Origin: F1-80-MAGs062 sp046345315 | GTDB taxonomy: Bacteria; Planctomycetota; Planctomycetia; Planctomycetales; Planctomycetaceae | DNA length: 64,000 bases | NCBI GenBank assembly: GCA_046345315.1 | Contig: JBKDKA010000198.1 | Location: 62,001-126,000 of the forward strand | Direction of reading: 5' to 3' | Shown: positions 60,274-64,000 of the stretch, one piece after another | Layout: every line of letters starts with the position of its first letter | Position numbering within the stretch: position 1 is the stretch's first letter | Notes under the pieces: generated by a model | What the model was told of the DNA's origin: nothing | The model's input: only the letters and a program-made list of their open reading frames with translations | The model's database searches: none | Made by a program: the position numbers and the translations under genes

Positions 60274-61488
60274 ATGCGCGAATTTGACCTGATCGCAACA
60301 TCAGCCTTCGGCCTCGAGAATGTCGTTGCCCGCGAACTGACTGATCTTGGCTTCGAAAACCTCAGAACACAGGACGGAAGAATCGATTTCCGAGGTTCCG
60401 AGAAAGATATTGCTCGCTGCAATCTCTGGCTCCGTTCCGCCGACAGAGTGCTCATCCGCGTGGGCGAATTTCCCGCTCCGGATTTTGGCGCCCTCTTCGA
60501 TCAGGCGATCGAATTGCCCTGGCACGAATTGCTGCCCGTCGACGCGAAATTCCCGGTGAGCGGTCGTTCCGTCAGAAGTCGCCTTCATGCTGTGCCGCGC
60601 GTGCAGGGTGCCATCAAAAAAGCAATCGTCGAGAACCTCAAACGAAAGCATCAGCGTTTTCGCTTCGAAGAAACCGGCAAAGAGTTTCCGGTGGAGGTTT
60701 CGATCCTCCGGGACATCGCAACACTCACCATCGACACTTCCGGCGACGCTCTGCACAAACGCGGTTATCGCGCTGCGTCCGGTGCAGCACCACTGCGGGA
60801 AACAATGGCCGCGGCCATGCTTCAGCTGAGCTTCTGGGACCGAAATCGCCCTCTGATTGATCCGTTCTGCGGAAGTGCCACGATTCCGATAGAGGCGGCT
60901 CTGATTGCACGAAATATCGCTCCCGGAAGTTGCCGCTCGTTCCTCGCTGAAGACTGGAACTGGATGGACCGTTCCGTGTGGCGAGACGTTCGAACAGAAG
61001 CCAAAGACGTTCGACTGACGAAAACAGAAGAGACGATTCTGGCTACGGACCATGATCGAGCAGCAATCCAGCTCGCAGAAAAGAACTCCGCGGAAGCCGG
61101 CGTTTCCGGAGATATCATCTTCCGCATTCAGGAAATCAGCGACCTGAAGTCAACTCGAACTTTCGGCTGCATCGTCTGCAATCCCCCCTATGGCGAACGG
61201 CTCGGGGAAGCCGACGAAGTCGAGGCTGTTTATCGGGAACTCGGGCGTGTCGTTACCGCACTTCCGACCTGGGGTGTTTATGTTCTGACGTCCAATCGAT
61301 CTTTCGAAAAGAATTTTGGTCGTCGAGCACCGCGCCGACGGAAGCTCTATAATGGTCGCCTTGAATGCCAGTACTATCAGTACCCAGGACCGCCTGTCAG
61401 GAAATCGCTGAATGAGAACGCCCCGTCTCCTCTCTCTGATGCTCTGCCTTCTGACGACATCAGTGACGGCCCTGTTCCCCGTTCCTGA
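60274..61488 (+). CDS. THUMP-domain RNA methyltransferase, RlmL/YpsC-like
   Basis: This 404-residue protein has the layout of RlmL/YpsC-type 23S rRNA m2G methyltransferases. It begins FDLIATSAFGLENVVARELTDLG, followed by a THUMP-type region with FPVEVSILRDIATLTIDTSGD. The SAM domain has FCGSATIPIEAALIARN, the ATDHDRAAIQLAEKN strand and the catalytic NPPYGERLG near residue 303. It lacks the second (RlmK) methyltransferase of E. coli RlmL. Its 3' end overlaps the PVC-type gene by 77 bases in another frame if that gene starts at 61412. Confidence 0.9.
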   Translation: MREFDLIATSAFGLENVVARELTDLGFENLRTQDGRIDFRGSEKDIARCNLWLRSADRVLIRVGEFPAPDFGALFDQAIELPWHELLPVDAKFPVSGRSVRSRLHAVPRVQGAIKKAIVENLKRKHQRFRFEETGKEFPVEVSILRDIATLTIDTSGDALHKRGYRAASGAAPLRETMAAAMLQLSFWDRNRPLIDPFCGSATIPIEAALIARNIAPGSCRSFLAEDWNWMDRSVWRDVRTEAKDVRLTKTEETILATDHDRAAIQLAEKNSAEAGVSGDIIFRIQEISDLKSTRTFGCIVCNPPYGERLGEADEVEAVYRELGRVVTALPTWGVYVLTSNRSFEKNFGRRAPRRRKLYNGRLECQYYQYPGPPVRKSLNENAPSPLSDALPSDDISDGPVPRS

Positions 61489-64000
61489 ATCGACATTCCG
61501 CGCGGAAGAGAAAGAACGAATTCCTCACAACCAGAGCAAACCCCCGGGCCCAGCGCTGTCTCCTCAGGAAGCGATGGAAAAAATGCAGGTGCCTCCGGGG
61601 TTTCATGTCGAGCTGGTCGCATCAGAACCGGATCTCGTGAACCCTGTGGCGATGACGTTCGACGAACGCGGCCGAGTCTGGGTCACGGAGTCTCTGGAGT
61701 ATCCGAGATTGTCTCCTGGTCCTGGACAGGATCGGATCAAAATCCTCGAAGACACGGATCACGACGGCAGGATGGACACCGTGAAGGTGTTCGCCGAAGG
61801 CCTGAACATTCCGTCCGGCATCGCAATCGGCCACGGTGGCGTCTGGGTTGCGAACGCTCCGGACATACTCTTACTGCGCGATACGAATGGTGACGATCGA
61901 GCCGATCAGACGGAAGTCGTCGTCACTGGTTTCGGACGCGACGACACACACGAACTTCCGAACTCGCTTACCTGGGGACCGGACGGCTGGCTGTATGGAC
62001 TCAATGGTGTCTTCAATCGCAGTCAGGTTCGTGATCCTGTCTCGGGAAAAGATTACCGATTCACCTGTGCCCTGTTCCGAATTCATCCGCGAACCCATGA
62101 GTTTCAGATCTTCTGTGAGGGAACCAGCAACCCATGGGGAATTGCATGGAATTCTTCCGGGGACGCATTCGTCAGTGCCTGCGTCATCGATCATCTGTGG
62201 CATCTGGCTGAAACTGCGTATTACCATCGCCAGGGAGGTCCTTATCCGCCGTTTACCTGGAAAGCAGAATCGATTGTTCGTCACAAACATCAGCAGGCTG
62301 CCTACTGCGGCATTACCTGTTTCGACAGCGACGCCTACCCTGCGGAGTATCGCAATCTGCTGATGATGGGGAACATTCACGGCGGCTGCATCAATGCTGA
62401 AAGACTCGAAGAATTCGGTGCAACGTATACCGCGAAACCAACAGAAGACTTCCTGACCGCAAACGATGCCTGGTTCATGCCTGTCGTTCAGAAAACAGGA
62501 CCGGACGGATGTCTCTGGATTCTCGACTGGTACGATCGGTACCACTGCTATCAGGACGCACGCCGGGATTCCGAAGGTCTCGACCGCCTGAAGGGACGCC
62601 TCTACCGAGTTCGTCATGAACAGTCACCGAAACCCAGCCCCTTCGACCTGAATCAGGAGTCTGACGATCAGCTGATGGAGAGACTCCGATCGGAGAACGT
62701 CTTTTTTCGAGAATCGGCTCAGCGAATTCTTGCGGAGCGAAACAACGCGGCAACAAACGAGCGTCTCCTGAAACTGGCTCTGAATCCAGATGAACGAATT
62801 CGTACTCGCCTGCACTCATTCTGGACTCGCATTTCTGCTGCACCACTGAATGACGCGGAACTGGAAACTGTGCTGAAAGTGAATGATCCTGACCTCCGTT
62901 CATGGGCCGTGAGAACCGCAGGAAATCAGCAGGTTTCGTCTGCGATGATCCGAAAACTGATCGCCGAACGGGCGGACGATCCCCATCCGCGTGTCAGACT
63001 TCAGGTGGCAGTGGCAGCTCGCAAACTGAATATCGAAAACATGATTCCTGTTCTGACCCGTATTCTGTTCCTCTCGGAAGATGATCCCCTGACTCCCCGT
63101 GTAATATGGCAGAACCTGCATCACACTCTGGAGCATTCGACAGCGGAGTTTTCTGCGGCTCTGGAACAGAATCGACAGAGCATCTCCCCTTCCGTTGCCT
63201 CTCAGAACGCGGTTTACCCGAAGGCGGTCCTCGATCTCCTTCCGCGAGCTGCGGATCGTATTCTGGCAGCAGAAAAGCCGTCGCCTGCAGCCGTTGTTCA
63301 GCTCGTCAGAGCTCTGCTGAAATCTGTCGCCGCTGCTGATGCAGGAAACAGGTGCCTTCAGATGCTGACAGAACGCATTCGCTCCGGGGAACTGAACGGT
63401 GATCAACTGACAGAAATCCGGCAATCGCTGAACGACGATCTTGATGAGCTTCGCGTTCAGGGTCCCGAGACTCCGTTCTTTATCTCAGCCGTCGAACTGG
63501 CTGCCGCCTCCGGAAATGCAGATGCGGTCAGTCAGGCCATTCAGGAAATCGCTCGAACAGAATCCCATGCCGACAAGCTTCGTCTTCTGAACTCCGTAAT
63601 CACTGCCGGTTCAGCAGAATCCCTGAACATTGGCCTTTCACTCCTGAAAACCGATGCGCCTGTTTCGTTTCAGCATAGCGTTGTTCAGGCGATCGCTCGA
63701 ATCCGCAGCGACCAGATTACTCCGACACTGATTCGCCTACTGACAGAGCTTCCTCCGGAAGTTCAGCCGACGTTGATGGAATCTGTTTCGGATCGCGCTG
63801 ACTCATCACTTGCTCTGATGAAGGTCATCGCCAGCGGGAAGATTCCGGCATCCGTCATGAACGCCAATCAGGCCCGGAAGATGCTCAACAGAAAGAATCC
63901 GGAACTGACAGATCTGGTGCATCGTCACTGGGGAACCGTTCAGAATGATCGCGATCCGGCTCGCGCGGAACTCATCAGTCGAATGCGAAATACTCTGCGA
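61412..64000 (+). CDS. PVC-type heme-binding/dehydrogenase protein, 3'-truncated
   Basis: This frame stays open from 61412 to the window edge (863 codons) without a stop. The N-terminus RLLSLMLCLLTTSVTALF is a signal peptide. A second ATG at 61439 would shorten the 77-base overlap with the RlmL-like gene to 50. A beta-propeller (VAMTFDERGRVWVTESLEYP, DHDGRMDTVKVFAEGLNIPSG, SLTWGPDGWLYGLNG) spans ~50-400 and matches the 'membrane-bound dehydrogenase' domain of Planctomycetes. HEAT-like helical repeats follow. The CxxCH heme site expected at the C-terminus is beyond the window. The substrate is unknown; members probably act in the periplasm or paryphoplasm. Confidence 0.88.
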   Translation, partial: MRTPRLLSLMLCLLTTSVTALFPVPESTFRAEEKERIPHNQSKPPGPALSPQEAMEKMQVPPGFHVELVASEPDLVNPVAMTFDERGRVWVTESLEYPRLSPGPGQDRIKILEDTDHDGRMDTVKVFAEGLNIPSGIAIGHGGVWVANAPDILLLRDTNGDDRADQTEVVVTGFGRDDTHELPNSLTWGPDGWLYGLNGVFNRSQVRDPVSGKDYRFTCALFRIHPRTHEFQIFCEGTSNPWGIAWNSSGDAFVSACVIDHLWHLAETAYYHRQGGPYPPFTWKAESIVRHKHQQAAYCGITCFDSDAYPAEYRNLLMMGNIHGGCINAERLEEFGATYTAKPTEDFLTANDAWFMPVVQKTGPDGCLWILDWYDRYHCYQDARRDSEGLDRLKGRLYRVRHEQSPKPSPFDLNQESDDQLMERLRSENVFFRESAQRILAERNNAATNERLLKLALNPDERIRTRLHSFWTRISAAPLNDAELETVLKVNDPDLRSWAVRTAGNQQVSSAMIRKLIAERADDPHPRVRLQVAVAARKLNIENMIPVLTRILFLSEDDPLTPRVIWQNLHHTLEHSTAEFSAALEQNRQSISPSVASQNAVYPKAVLDLLPRAADRILAAEKPSPAAVVQLVRALLKSVAAADAGNRCLQMLTERIRSGELNGDQLTEIRQSLNDDLDELRVQGPETPFFISAVELAAASGNADAVSQAIQEIARTESHADKLRLLNSVITAGSAESLNIGLSLLKTDAPVSFQHSVVQAIARIRSDQITPTLIRLLTELPPEVQPTLMESVSDRADSSLALMKVIASGKIPASVMNANQARKMLNRKNPELTDLVHRHWGTVQNDRDPARAELISRMRNTLR

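Noticed and set aside
60523..60536. TGGCACGAATTGCT, resembling a sigma-54 site
   Set aside because: The GG and GC elements are ten bases apart instead of twelve, and the site lies inside the RlmL-like coding sequence.

Overview
The window looks like chromosomal DNA of a planctomycete (Planctomycetota, Planctomycetaceae-like). The call rests on family content rather than one marker: a DUF1501 protein and a PVC-type heme-binding/dehydrogenase protein, four Gfo/Idh/MocA oxidoreductases (two with Tat-type leaders), a Rho factor with a very long disordered N-terminus, a DUF1571 protein, BNR-repeat and xylose-isomerase-like TIM-barrel proteins, and many secreted proteins of unknown role. GC is moderate and genes are dense on both strands. 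I see no rRNA, tRNA, CRISPR array, integrase, insertion sequence or prophage.

Layout. 1-8 kb: a truncated Pro/Gln-rich secreted protein, a Tat-exported Gfo/Idh protein tail-to-tail with argC, then a sugar-metabolism run (mannose-6-phosphate-isomerase-like cupin, TIM-barrel isomerase/epimerase, Gfo/Idh). 8-15 kb: housekeeping genes (greA, lgt, panC, a DUF1571 protein, scpB, tmk, mtaB). 15-22.7 kb: a catabolic-looking minus-strand group (PhyH dioxygenase, SDR, sialidase-like), a YjbQ protein, Gfo/Idh, DUF1501 and a prepilin peptidase. 22.7-28.3 kb: glnB and glnD behind a near-consensus sigma-54 promoter, then rho. 29-37.6 kb: thioredoxin-YHS, pabB, an MFS/DapA-like/Gfo-Idh cluster, tyrS and a CPBP protease. 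37.7-46 kb: trpC, a Nudix protein, small secreted proteins, an HlyD-type adaptor with a cytoplasmic helix-hairpin-helix domain, a stand-alone DsbD-N-like protein, a PH-domain protein and an M14-like lipoprotein. 46.5-51.2 kb: a transglutaminase-like protein lacking its cysteine, ExbD, and a membrane protein with a TonB-like proline-rich linker and an alpha/alpha-toroid domain. 51.3-61.5 kb: a glycosyltransferase, a cysteine-desulfurase-like enzyme, rplU, rne/rng, ptsI-HPr-EIIA(Ntr)-hpf, and an RlmL-like methyltransferase. The window ends inside the PVC-type protein.

How genes may work together. glnB/glnD under sigma-54, plus HPr, EI and EIIA(Ntr) beside hpf with no sugar permease in view, suggest a nitrogen/carbon signalling set. 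The most unusual assembly is the 46.5-51.2 kb cluster, which resembles a TonB/ExbD energy-transduction module whose periplasmic effector is a toroid repeat domain. A dispersed palindromic element sharing the words GACAAAACCGGGACAGGCAC and GGGAGCCAGTCCCGGTTTTG occurs three times between genes; one copy supplies the end of lgt. All assignments come from reading motifs by eye; no database search was run.
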